Assembly (NCBI GenBank): GCA_002415135.1
Contig: DIBY01000024.1
Coordinates: 124,001-188,000, forward strand
From: Flavobacteriales bacterium UBA5040
GTDB taxonomy: Bacteria; Bacteroidota; Bacteroidia; Flavobacteriales; Weeksellaceae
Reading direction: 5' to 3'
DNA: 64,000 nucleotides
Shown here: one piece after another, positions 53,367 to 61,426 of the stretch
How the letters are laid out: every line of letters begins with the position of its first letter
Numbering within the stretch: position 1 is the first letter of the stretch
Notes under the pieces: generated by a model
Seen by the model: the letters and a program-made list of their open reading frames with translations, nothing else
The model's database searches: none
Told to the model about the DNA's origin: nothing
Position numbers and translations under genes: made by a program

Positions 53367-54659
53367 TTAGTTCTTCATTAACTTTATCGTTTGAAGCCCT
53401 TTATTTGTTTTTACTTTAAGTATATAAACTCCTTTGGTCAGAACAGAAAGATTAATCTTATTATCAACAACATTCTTTGAAGAGAAAACCAATTGTCCGG
53501 AAGTACTGTAAACCTCTGCAAATTCTATCTTATCAGAAGATTTAATTGTAACGATATCTCTTACAGGATTTGGATAAACACTTATTTTATCTGATTTAAC
53601 GACTTCCTGAGATCCTAAATTAGCTCCCGGAAGTTTGATAAGAAAACCTTTTGCATCACCTTCTCCAAAATTAACACCGATTCCGCCGATGAACTTTCCG
53701 TCTGGTGAAATTCCAGTTGGTACGGAGAACGTTATTCCCAGATTATTATAATTTAAGCCTGCAACATAATCATCAAGCTTTACTTTACCTCCTGCTTTGG
53801 TCCAAACAAACCCTTCTCCCAATAGAATACTTTGGGTAGGATCAAAAGACAAACCAATTGCCATGGTGCCATCATCTGAAATAGCGGTTACATTGGTAAT
53901 ATAATCTGGATTATCACTGGTTATAAAAGTTGTTCCATCGGTTTCATTCCAAATATATCCGATACCACTTCCAATCGTAGAACCACAAGTAGTTTTACCG
54001 TCGCCACTAATTGCTACTGCTTCACCTAAAATTATACCCTGATCATCTCTCAAAAATTCCTGTACTCCGTTTCTCCAGATCACTCCTTGGCGCACCCCAT
54101 TAATTGCATCCTGCCAACCAGTGATAACCGTACCGTCTGCATTGACGTCGTTAGCACGGGAACTTCTCGTTGCCACTGTACTTCCCAAACCTACGATCGA
54201 GGTTCCTTCTTTCCAATAAACAGCTTCCCCTTTCGAAGAAGTATTCCACGCAAAACCTACGATGTTTTTTCCATTCGCAGACATTCCCCATGGAGAAGAT
54301 GTATCGGCACCAGACGAGACACCCAGGTATCCTAAAAATTTATACGATTCATTTGCCACTGTATATAAAAGGGCTTCTTCTTTATTTTGATTTGCAGCAT
54401 TGGGCAAAGCCATTGAGATCACAGATCCGTCTGCAGATATATTCGCATTACCGGAAACTCCGCTGTCTCCGGATTCACCTAATAAAATTCCGCTATTCGC
54501 TTCAGACCACATGAAGATAGCACTGCCAAAAACGTTTCCTACTGCGATCCCATTATTAGAAACGTCGGTTACCTGAACATAACTTCCAAGATCGCTTACT
54601 TGAGCATTTGCTAAGGAGAAGGCACAAACCCCTATTGCTAAGGTGTAGAATTTTTTCAT
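53367..54659 (-). CDS. T9SS cargo protein with HAF-like repeats
   Basis: A 430-residue secreted protein. Signal peptide MKKFYTLAIGVCAFSLANAQ, then repeated units of about 45 residues of the type SADGxxIxGxxW/NxxxGEAxxW (for example MSANGKNIVGFAW, VNADGTVITGWQD, ISGDGKTTCGSTI), the HAF-repeat pattern, probably a beta-propeller. The last 75 residues (ISVYPNPVRDIVTIKSSDK to GLQTIKLMKN) are a T9SS type A sorting domain. Surface or extracellular; ligand unknown. Confidence 0.83.
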   Translation of the reverse strand: MKKFYTLAIGVCAFSLANAQVSDLGSYVQVTDVSNNGIAVGNVFGSAIFMWSEANSGILLGESGDSGVSGNANISADGSVISMALPNAANQNKEEALLYTVANESYKFLGYLGVSSGADTSSPWGMSANGKNIVGFAWNTSSKGEAVYWKEGTSIVGLGSTVATRSSRANDVNADGTVITGWQDAINGVRQGVIWRNGVQEFLRDDQGIILGEAVAISGDGKTTCGSTIGSGIGYIWNETDGTTFITSDNPDYITNVTAISDDGTMAIGLSFDPTQSILLGEGFVWTKAGGKVKLDDYVAGLNYNNLGITFSVPTGISPDGKFIGGIGVNFGEGDAKGFLIKLPGANLGSQEVVKSDKISVYPNPVRDIVTIKSSDKIEFAEVYSTSGQLVFSSKNVVDNKINLSVLTKGVYILKVKTNKGLQTIKLMKN

Positions 54660-54684
54660 AATATTTTATTTGATTTATTGGAAA

Positions 54685-54692
54685 CAAATATA
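54685..54692 (-). promoter_or_regulatory. Bacteroidota -7 box (TATATTTG) of the HAF-repeat gene
   Basis: On the minus strand TATATTTG matches TAnnTTTG and lies 25 bases before the ATG at 54659. The rest of the 327-bp gap (54660-54986) holds only this box and the terminator at its other end; no small ORF was seen. Confidence 0.55.
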
Positions 54693-54933
54693 CTTGCTCT
54701 ACTATAACAGATGAAGTTTTTGACTTGCAAAATTCACGAAAAGCGAAAATATAAAAGTGATAAATAACGCCTAGTCAACGAATTAAAATTGACTTAAATT
54801 TTTGACATCATTTTAAAATAAGAAGGGAAATTTATTTACAAGGGCTATTTCGATCTATTCCTCAAAAAAAAGAACTTGAATAAAGAAAAAAGAGCTGTGA
54901 TTATACCGCGGCCGATAGGTTTTGATTGCAAAC

Positions 54934-54967
54934 AAAAATTCCCTTTCGGTTAAGAAAAGGAATTTTT
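54934..54967 (-). terminator. Terminator after the dienelactone hydrolase gene
   Basis: AAAAATTCCCTTTC (54934-54947) and GAAAAGGAATTTTT (54954-54967) pair with one mismatch around a 6-base loop, giving a T-rich 3' end on the minus strand. Confidence 0.75.
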
Positions 54968-54986
54968 ATAATCTGTAAAAGAATTT

Positions 54987-55823
54987 TTATTTAAAAACTT
55001 CCGTTAGAAAAGCTTTCATATCATTCCATGATTTTACATCTGCTTCTTTATTATAAGCGACTTTCATTTTATACTTTTCTCCAATTGCAGTTGCTTCCGG
55101 ATTGGTAAATGAATGAAGTGCGTTTGGATAATCGATGAACTTATAATCTATTTTAGCTGAATCCATTTCTTTTTTAAACGCTGCAATTTCTTCTGCTGGA
55201 ACGAAAGTATCTGCGGCACCATTTAAAACTAAAATTTTAACATCATTATTTTTAGGCTTTATTCCAGTCATTAAATTTCCGTGGAAAGATACGACTCCTT
55301 TTAATTCATCCTGAAGACGAGCCATGTTCAGGGCTTGCGCTCCACCGAAACAATAACCGATCACCGCTATTTTGTTAAAATCTGCATTATCAAATTTCAG
55401 AAGTTGTGCTTTGGCTTTGTCGAACTTCAATCTTGCATTAATGGGGACTTTGTAGAATTCTCCTGACAATTGTGCAGCTTCATCCGGATTATCAACTGTT
55501 TTTCCCTCACCATAGTAGTCGACGACCATTGCGAAGTAACCTAATTCAGCCAGTTGCTTGGCTCTGTTTTTTGCATATTCTGTTACGCCCCACCATTCCG
55601 GCAAAACCATAACGACAGGTTTTACCTGATCTGCAGCTCCTTCATAAGCCACGAAAGATTTGTGCGTTTTCCCATCAATATCATAACTTACTTCTTCGGT
55701 AGTCAGTTCCCCAGAAGTTGATTTTACCGAGTTTAAATTAACAATATCTTCTGTCTTTTTTTCCTGACAGGAGAAAGCAAAAAGCAGAGAGAACAGCAAG
55801 GTCGATATTTTAAGGATTTTCAT
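54987..55823 (-). CDS. Dienelactone hydrolase family lipoprotein
   Basis: A 278-residue alpha/beta hydrolase with an envelope lipoprotein signal (MKILKISTLLFSLLFAFSC). The oxyanion part is PVVMVLPEWWGVTEYAKN, the nucleophile is the Cys of VIGYCFGGAQAL (Cys instead of Ser, as in dienelactone hydrolases), the Asp is in NGAADTFVP and the His in YPNALHSFTNPEA. Its envelope location separates it from catabolic dienelactone hydrolases. A start three codons upstream (55832) is also possible. Confidence 0.88.
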   Translation of the reverse strand: MKILKISTLLFSLLFAFSCQEKKTEDIVNLNSVKSTSGELTTEEVSYDIDGKTHKSFVAYEGAADQVKPVVMVLPEWWGVTEYAKNRAKQLAELGYFAMVVDYYGEGKTVDNPDEAAQLSGEFYKVPINARLKFDKAKAQLLKFDNADFNKIAVIGYCFGGAQALNMARLQDELKGVVSFHGNLMTGIKPKNNDVKILVLNGAADTFVPAEEIAAFKKEMDSAKIDYKFIDYPNALHSFTNPEATAIGEKYKMKVAYNKEADVKSWNDMKAFLTEVFK

Positions 55824-55927
55824 AATAAGCAATTTATAATTTAAGTTTTTAAAGATAGCGATTTAGATTTACAGAAATAATAAACGCAACCTTTAAGCTG
55901 CGTTTATTTCTATATAAAATTTTCTAT

Positions 55928-56794
55928 TTAATGGATATGTTTTTCTGCGTGATAAGAACTTCTCACCAAAGGTGAACTTTCTACATGACGGAAGCCTAAG
56001 CTTTTGGCAAAATCGCCGAATTCATTAAATTCTTCTGGCGTAACAAATTTTTTCACTGGTAAATGTTTCTTCGTCGGCTGTAAATATTGACCGATGGTAA
56101 TTACATCTACGTTGGCGTTTCTGATGTCTTCAATGGTTTTAAAAACCTCAGCATTCTCTTCACCTAAACCTAGCATTAATCCGGTTTTAGTTCTTTTTTG
56201 TCCCGCTTCTTTTAAATAAGACAAGACTTCTAAACTGCGTTCATATTTCGCTTGAATTCGAACTTCTCTAGTCAAACGTTTTACAGTTTCCATGTTGTGG
56301 GAGATCACTTCTGGTGAAACTTCGATCAGCCGATCGATGTGTTTTGTAATTCCCTGAAAATCCGGAATCAAAGTTTCCATAGTTGTTCCGGGAGAAATAC
56401 GGCGAACCGCATTCACCGTTTCAGCCCAAAGAATGGAACCCATATCTTTTAAATCGTCACGGTCAACGGAAGTAAGAACGGCATGTTTAATTTTCATTAA
56501 TTTAATCGAACGCGCCACTTTCTCTGGTTCATCCCAATTAACATCCAAAGGTTTCCCTGTTTTTACACCACAAAAGCCACAGCTTCGGGTACAGATATTT
56601 CCCAGGATCATAAACGTTGCAGTTCCTTCACCCCAACATTCACCCATATTTGGGCAACTTCCACTTTGGCAAATGGTGTTGAGTTTATATTTATCAACCA
56701 ACGTTCGGAGTTCGCGATAGTTTTTTCCGGTCGGAAGTTTCACGCGAATCCATTTAGGCTTTTGAATGACTGTATCGGTAAGTGTTTCGTTCAT
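55928..56794 (-). CDS. lipA: Lipoyl synthase
   Basis: A 288-residue radical SAM enzyme that inserts two sulfurs into octanoyl groups to make lipoyl cofactors. The auxiliary cluster motif is CQSGSCPNMGEC (CX4CX5C) and the radical SAM motif CTRSCGFC (CX3CX2C), followed by TSVDRDDLKDMG and the C-terminal SSPLVRSSYHAEKH with the catalytic RSSY. Length is normal. A strong promoter (56811-56842) lies just upstream. Confidence 0.97.
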   Translation of the reverse strand: MNETLTDTVIQKPKWIRVKLPTGKNYRELRTLVDKYKLNTICQSGSCPNMGECWGEGTATFMILGNICTRSCGFCGVKTGKPLDVNWDEPEKVARSIKLMKIKHAVLTSVDRDDLKDMGSILWAETVNAVRRISPGTTMETLIPDFQGITKHIDRLIEVSPEVISHNMETVKRLTREVRIQAKYERSLEVLSYLKEAGQKRTKTGLMLGLGEENAEVFKTIEDIRNANVDVITIGQYLQPTKKHLPVKKFVTPEEFNEFGDFAKSLGFRHVESSPLVRSSYHAEKHIH

Positions 56795-56810
56795 TTTTAA
56801 AAATAAAAAG

Positions 56811-56842
56811 CAAATTTACAATACTTTGGATTGACTACCAAA
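56811..56842 (-). promoter_or_regulatory. Strong Bacteroidota promoter of lipA
   Basis: On the minus strand TTTG (56842-56839), 20 bases, TAAATTTG (56818-56811), followed 16 bases later by the ATG at 56794. Confidence 0.75.
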
Positions 56843-56878
56843 GTTGAGGTATGGTTGATTCTTCAAAAATTAAAAATC

Positions 56879-57436
56879 TTAATCTTCGAATTCTGTGTTT
56901 TTAAGTAATTCAGCGAGCAGTTTTTTCGCACGCATAATTCTGACTTTCGTGTTTGACACTGTTAAGTTTAATTCTTCTGCAATTTCTTTGATGCTCTTTT
57001 CTTCAAAGAATCGAAGTTGAATAATATCTTTGTAATTAGAGTCTAAACTTTCAATGATTGAAAGAATCTGTTTCTGATCTTCTTCGGAAATCAAAAGTTC
57101 CTCGGGAGAAAGTGCCAAATGATTTTTAAATCCGTCGAAGTTGTCCGTCGAATCTTCATTTTCCCGGGCTTTTTTCCGCCAGTAATCGATGATGGAATTT
57201 TGTGCGATGGTGAGAATCCAGGTCTTAAATTGAAAGTTAGGATCAAATAAATCCAGCTTTGCCAATACTTTCGAAAAAATAGAAACGGTGAGCTCATCGG
57301 CGACATGCTCATCCTGAACTTTTTTCATTACAAAACTGAACACGTCTACCCAAAAAAGATTAATTAATTGAGTCTGTGCTTTTTGATTTTTATTTTTGGC
57401 AAAAGCAATCAGCGATAAAAGATCTGTGTTTTTCAT
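56879..57436 (-). CDS. RNA polymerase sigma factor, ECF type (sigma-70 family)
   Basis: A 185-residue sigma factor. Region 2 is at LINLFWVDVFSFVMKKVQD to FKTWILTIAQNSIIDYWRKK; region 4 is SLDSNYKDIIQLRFFEEKS followed by IKEIAEELNLTVSNTKVRIM. This is the ECF layout without region 3. No anti-sigma gene is adjacent. A TACCTTTG box (57445-57452) lies only 8 bases before the ATG at 57436, so the transcript would be nearly leaderless or the real start is further in. Confidence 0.92.
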   Translation of the reverse strand: MKNTDLLSLIAFAKNKNQKAQTQLINLFWVDVFSFVMKKVQDEHVADELTVSIFSKVLAKLDLFDPNFQFKTWILTIAQNSIIDYWRKKARENEDSTDNFDGFKNHLALSPEELLISEEDQKQILSIIESLDSNYKDIIQLRFFEEKSIKEIAEELNLTVSNTKVRIMRAKKLLAELLKNTEFED

Positions 57437-57554
57437 GAATCAAACAAAGGTAAGAAATTGGCCTATTATCTTCGGTCGAAACGGTAACAAATTAGTTTGA
57501 TAAATTTATTTTAAAATCTTACCTTGCAAGACAAAGTTTAAAAGAATATTTATT

Positions 57555-57851
57555 ATGAAAACGAAGAAGAAATATAAAAAACAGGTTTTAAAATCGTTAA
57601 AAAAATTGGCGAAAGCGGAATATGATCTTTTGGAAACGATGACCAATTTAATGCTGTTGAAGGAATTTAAAGACAATAAAATTGAATTCAAAAAAGGCGA
57701 TACTTTCTCATTCGAAGACAATATCTTTGATTACAGCGAAGATGAAAATATCCGTAACATGGCCAAACTTCGTAAAAGAATTATGAGCACCATGCAAAGC
57801 CTTGTTGAAAACAGTGATTTTAAAGATAAAGAAATTGAGTTTTTAGCGTAA
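57555..57851 (+). CDS. Hypothetical small charged protein
   Basis: A 98-residue basic/acidic protein (TKKKYKKQVLKSLKKLAKAE, KKGDTFSFEDNIFDYSEDEN), mostly helical, no signal peptide or membrane helix. I do not recognise it. It is divergent from the sigma factor gene and ended by a hairpin terminator, so it is a real single-gene unit. Function unknown. Confidence 0.6.
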   Translation: MKTKKKYKKQVLKSLKKLAKAEYDLLETMTNLMLLKEFKDNKIEFKKGDTFSFEDNIFDYSEDENIRNMAKLRKRIMSTMQSLVENSDFKDKEIEFLA

Positions 57852-57870
57852 GACTTTTTGAAAATAAAAA

Positions 57871-57905
57871 AACGGTTTCAATACAATTGAAGCCGTTATT
57901 TTTTG
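57871..57905 (+). terminator. Terminator after the small charged protein gene
   Basis: AACGGTTTCAAT (57871-57882) and ATTGAAGCCGTT (57886-57897) pair with one G-T wobble around a 3-base loop; the downstream sequence is ATTTTTT. A very similar hairpin lies at 59580-59609. Confidence 0.85.
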
Positions 57906-58000
57906 TGTTGTAAAGAATAACTCAGTAAAAAAAGCTTAATATTTTATTATCGTTTTTTGATTATATTTGAGAAAGATTAGCTCTGAAAACCTCACAATCA

Positions 58001-58642
58001 ATGCTCGCTTCAATTAAAAACAGGTCTTCCATCATTCTCAAAACAGGACTGCTGCTTTGCTTTGGTTACTTTTTTTGGTTGATGCTTCTACTGACATTCG
58101 AATATATTCCGGCCAAAAGTGACGTTTCATTTTTGATGATCAAACAAACTGAAGTCATTTCACACCCCGAATATTTAAGCTTTTTTTATAGTCATGTTTA
58201 TTCGTCGATATTGGTTTTATTAACCGGATTTTTAGCGATCATAAGAGTCAAGTTCAACAAAATAAAAATACATCAATATGCCGGAAAAGCGTATGTGTTT
58301 GTGATTCTATTTTTAGCCGCACCAACCGGAATTTATATGGGATTTTTTGCCAATGGCGGATTCTTCTCAAAAACATCTTTTGTGATCTTAGGAATATTTT
58401 GGTGGTTTTCCACTTTTAAAGCCTACCAATTGATCCGCCAGAAAAATTATAAGGCTCATCAAAAGTGGATGTGGAGAAGTTTTGCACTAACGCTGTCTGC
58501 GATTACTTTGCGTCTTTGGAAATGGATCATTGTCTATTTTTTCCATCCGAGCCCTATGGATGTTTACGAAATTGTAGCCTGGCTAGGTTGGATCCCAAAT
58601 ATTTTATTAATCGAATTACTAATTAGAAAAAAAATACTCTGA
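58001..58642 (+). CDS. DUF2306-family integral membrane protein
   Basis: A 213-residue membrane protein with about six helices (LLLCFGYFFWLMLLLTFEY, SILVLLTGFLAIIRV, YVFVILFLAAPTGIYMGFF and on). The conserved pair HQYAGKAY and KAHQKWMWRSFALTLSAITL is the DUF2306 hallmark, with His residues that might bind haem or a metal. Role unknown. A TATATTTG box lies at 57962-57969. Its stop overlaps the ATG of the next gene (TGATG), so the two are translationally coupled. Confidence 0.82.
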   Translation: MLASIKNRSSIILKTGLLLCFGYFFWLMLLLTFEYIPAKSDVSFLMIKQTEVISHPEYLSFFYSHVYSSILVLLTGFLAIIRVKFNKIKIHQYAGKAYVFVILFLAAPTGIYMGFFANGGFFSKTSFVILGIFWWFSTFKAYQLIRQKNYKAHQKWMWRSFALTLSAITLRLWKWIIVYFFHPSPMDVYEIVAWLGWIPNILLIELLIRKKIL

Positions 58643-59550
58643 TGAAAAATTTAACTTTACTCTCTATTGCCTTACTTGCTGCTACAGTGACGAGTTGCAA
58701 GAATGAGAAAAAAACCGTTGACGTTGCAAAATTTGAAGAAAATCAGGTCGTTGAAATTCCGGATATCCATCAGGAGCTCTATGGAATTTATACGGGAGCA
58801 TTTTCAGGATATTACAAAGTCCGTACAGACGAAGATGAGTATGAGGATTATGAATCAAAACGGCTTTCTTTAAAAATCAATCGAATCACAAAAGACAGTG
58901 TTTGGGGACAAAGTATTGTTAATGGGAATCAGCGTCCGTTTCGGGGTGTTTTTAATGATAAGACTAATCATTTCGTTTTGGACGAGCCAGGTTCTGATAA
59001 AACAGATGGAAGATTTGAAGTCAACTTATCCGCGGATAGTTTGACGGGAAATTGGGTTGCCTTTGATAAATCAAAAGTAAAAGCTCCTACCAAGACGGTA
59101 AAATTAATTAAAAAGACGTTTGTCTATAATCCCAATTTTATGTTGGATCCGGAAAATACAGACCTTGTAGACTGGACGACTTCCAAAGAAGTAAAAAATT
59201 CTTATAAAGATGAGGAAACCGGGAATACTGAAACTTATAGCAATTCACTCAACCGAAGTGGCACAGAAGCTATTTTTCAAATTAATGGTTCGAAAAAATC
59301 ATTAACTGAAAAAGAACTGAAAAATTTGCGAAAATTAGATCTGGAAATTATCAAAAACGCGATCTACGCCAGACATGGATATTCATTCAAGAAACAAACA
59401 TTTCGAACATTTTTCGAACAGACAGATTGGTACATTCCAGTTTCTAATGATGTAGAAAAAGAATTAACATCGATGGAAAAATCGAACATAGCACTGTTGA
59501 CCAGATTTATTGCTTATGCTGAAGATAAGTACGATTCTTTTGGAAGATGA
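58642..59550 (+). CDS. YARHG-domain lipoprotein
   Basis: A 302-residue lipoprotein (LLAATVTSC lipobox). The first 200 residues are beta-rich (YGIYTGAFSGYYKVRTDEDE, SLKINRITKDSVWGQSIVNG, FRGVFNDKTNHFVLDEPG). The C-terminal 80 residues carry the YARHG domain (LEIIKNAIYARHGYSFKK, FFEQTDWYIP), an extracellular module of unknown role. It is coupled to the DUF2306 gene, so both may act at the envelope together. Function unknown. Confidence 0.85.
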   Translation: MKNLTLLSIALLAATVTSCKNEKKTVDVAKFEENQVVEIPDIHQELYGIYTGAFSGYYKVRTDEDEYEDYESKRLSLKINRITKDSVWGQSIVNGNQRPFRGVFNDKTNHFVLDEPGSDKTDGRFEVNLSADSLTGNWVAFDKSKVKAPTKTVKLIKKTFVYNPNFMLDPENTDLVDWTTSKEVKNSYKDEETGNTETYSNSLNRSGTEAIFQINGSKKSLTEKELKNLRKLDLEIIKNAIYARHGYSFKKQTFRTFFEQTDWYIPVSNDVEKELTSMEKSNIALLTRFIAYAEDKYDSFGR

Positions 59551-59579
59551 TAGGTAAATCAGGGCAATTTAAGACAGGA

Positions 59580-59609
59580 AAAACGGTTTCAAATAATTGA
59601 AACCGTTTT
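59580..59609 (+). terminator. Terminator after the YARHG gene
   Basis: AAAACGGTTTCAA (59580-59592) and TTGAAACCGTTTT (59597-59609) are perfect 13-base complements with a 4-base loop. Confidence 0.85.
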
Positions 59610-59699
59610 CTTTTCATGACATCATTTTTCCGAAGAAATATATTTTTTAAAAATTAGCGATCTGCATCATATTCTTTTTCCTAATTAAAATTTTTGTTA

Positions 59700-60113
59700 T
59701 TAATATGGGAATCCGCTGAAATAAGTTATTCCATAATAGGCACCCCAACCTACGATTAAGATGATAATAATCCACATCCAAACCGGAACTGTTTGCGGAG
59801 TTTCACTTCCTTCAATAACGAAACTTTTTTGGTTTCCTCTATCGTAAGCGTTGATCATCAAAGGAATTACACCATCTACGATGTCATCTTCACTCAACCC
59901 TTCTACACTAACAGAGGGACCATTCTTAACCGTGAAATTTATTTTTCGAATTCCTTCTCTTCCTGTTGGCGACTTGCTCACAATTTTCAACACGTGCTCA
60001 CCGTCCGTCAATTTAGCCGTATCAAAATCAAAGACAATCGGAGTTTCTAATTCTGCGAGTGGTTTTTCGTCATCATCAATGAAGAGAAAAACGGAACTTC
60101 TATCTTTAGTCAT
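59700..60113 (-). CDS. Hypothetical tail-anchored membrane protein of the cytochrome oxidase operon
   Basis: A 137-residue protein. The N-terminal 105 residues form a soluble beta-rich domain that looks Ig-like (PIVFDFDTAKLTDGEHVLKI, SPTGREGIRKINFTV), then one C-terminal membrane helix (VPVWMWIIIILIVGWGAYYG). It is the last gene of the cbb3-type oxidase set (19 bp after the small membrane protein), so it may assist assembly or stability of the complex. I do not recognise a named family. Confidence 0.65.
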   Translation of the reverse strand: MTKDRSSVFLFIDDDEKPLAELETPIVFDFDTAKLTDGEHVLKIVSKSPTGREGIRKINFTVKNGPSVSVEGLSEDDIVDGVIPLMINAYDRGNQKSFVIEGSETPQTVPVWMWIIIILIVGWGAYYGITYFSGFPY

Positions 60114-60132
60114 CTTTTACTTTTTTAGTGGA

Positions 60133-60393
60133 TTAATTGAAAATAGAATTCTTAATATGATCCCTATTTTTCTCGCCCGGTTTTACCAAATACTTTAAAG
60201 AATAAATAAAAGTATAAATAGTAAGAACTGCAATAACAGCCACGATAATCCAGTCATAATCACCACGAGGTCCAACGCCATGGGTAAAGTCTCTGGTCAC
60301 TTTTGGTTGTTGAAGCTTACAGGCTTCACATGCTAAAGCGAAATTCACTAACAGTAAAAAAAACAGGATGGCGGTATTTCTAATATTTTTCAT
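60133..60393 (-). CDS. Hypothetical small membrane protein of the cytochrome oxidase operon
   Basis: An 86-residue protein. An N-terminal hydrophobic signal/anchor (ILFFLLLVNFALA) is followed by CEACKLQQP, a CxxC pair that may bind metal or be oxidised, then a second membrane helix (YDWIIVAVIAVLTIYTFIYS) and a charged C-terminal tail. It lies 31 bp after the CcoO-like gene. A longer start three codons upstream (60402) is possible. No family recognised. Confidence 0.6.
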   Translation of the reverse strand: MKNIRNTAILFFLLLVNFALACEACKLQQPKVTRDFTHGVGPRGDYDWIIVAVIAVLTIYTFIYSLKYLVKPGEKNRDHIKNSIFN

Positions 60394-60424
60394 AGGTCTC
60401 ATTTAAGATTTTAATCAATATCAT

Positions 60425-61417
60425 TTACTTTATGTTATCCATTACCACTTTCACCTCGGCAGCAGTTACTGGCTTGGCATTATTACCCCAGGAAGAACGT
60501 TCATGATTCATGATCGCGGCAATCATCTCCGCTGTGAAGTTTGCATTTTTACCGACAGCAGGCATTGGTCCATAGCCAGGTCTTCCGTTGTAACCGCCCC
60601 AGATAATATTCACATAAACTTCAATATCTTCAGCAGCAACGATCGGGCTTCCTTTCAAAGGTGGAAACGCACCCTCTAGTCCTTCGCCATTAGCTTGATG
60701 ACAACTTGCACAATTTGTAGTATATAATTCTGCTCCATCTGGTAAGGCATCTGCTCCACCTGCGGCTGCAGTTTTCTTGACCTCTCTTTTATACAAAAAT
60801 TCCACTGGCGCCACTCCTTCCGGTAATTTCGTTTGTTTTAAACTTTTCAAATAAGCAACGAGTTGAAGTGCTTTTTTGGTAGGTACAATTTTTTTAAATT
60901 TATGTTTTAAAAATTCAGCCGGAACTTTAACCTCAATATCTCCTTTTGCTAAATATTCTTTTTCTTCAAAAAGAAAAGAATACGACGGCATGATCGATTC
61001 TTTCACGACCGCTCTTGGTTGATACAAATGAAGTAAATGCCAATCATCACTTGGTTGTCTCTCACCAATCGTAGTCAGATCTGGTCCCGTTCTTTCGGAT
61101 CCTAGTAAATTAGCGGTATTTCTCCACATGTCTGTTTGATGATTTCCAGCGTAATCTGCGGGAATACTGGGTCTGCTCCCAAATACTTTATCCATTTCAA
61201 CTTCTCGCACCTGTTGCGTGTGACAAGCGATACACCCGTTTTCTACATAAACAGCTTTTCCGGCAGCCTCATCTTTAGTTAATGGTTTTGCATCCGGCAG
61301 CGGCTTATAAATTTGTTGCATGGTGAAAGCAGGCAAAATAGCAATCTGTAACGTTAGGAACAGAAATAAAATTAAGGCCGACCAAAACAAAGTTTTATGA
61401 TTATTTAAAAATTCCAT
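60425..61417 (-). CDS. ccoO: cbb3-type cytochrome oxidase subunit II (CcoO-like) fused to a second c-type cytochrome domain
   Basis: A 330-residue membrane-anchored dihaem cytochrome. One N-terminal helix (LFWSALILFLFLTLQIAIL) is followed by a CcoO-like domain with haem site CIACH (GCIACHTQQVREVE, GSERTGPDL, MPSY as axial Met) and then a single-domain cytochrome c with CASCH (NCASCHQANGEGLEGAFPPL, YGPMPAV). A standard CcoO has one haem; the second domain resembles those of CcoP. The gene follows the CcoN-like gene by 9 bp. It should carry electrons to subunit I. Confidence 0.87.
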   Translation of the reverse strand: MEFLNNHKTLFWSALILFLFLTLQIAILPAFTMQQIYKPLPDAKPLTKDEAAGKAVYVENGCIACHTQQVREVEMDKVFGSRPSIPADYAGNHQTDMWRNTANLLGSERTGPDLTTIGERQPSDDWHLLHLYQPRAVVKESIMPSYSFLFEEKEYLAKGDIEVKVPAEFLKHKFKKIVPTKKALQLVAYLKSLKQTKLPEGVAPVEFLYKREVKKTAAAGGADALPDGAELYTTNCASCHQANGEGLEGAFPPLKGSPIVAAEDIEVYVNIIWGGYNGRPGYGPMPAVGKNANFTAEMIAAIMNHERSSWGNNAKPVTAAEVKVVMDNIK

Positions 61418-61426
61418 TATTGCAAT

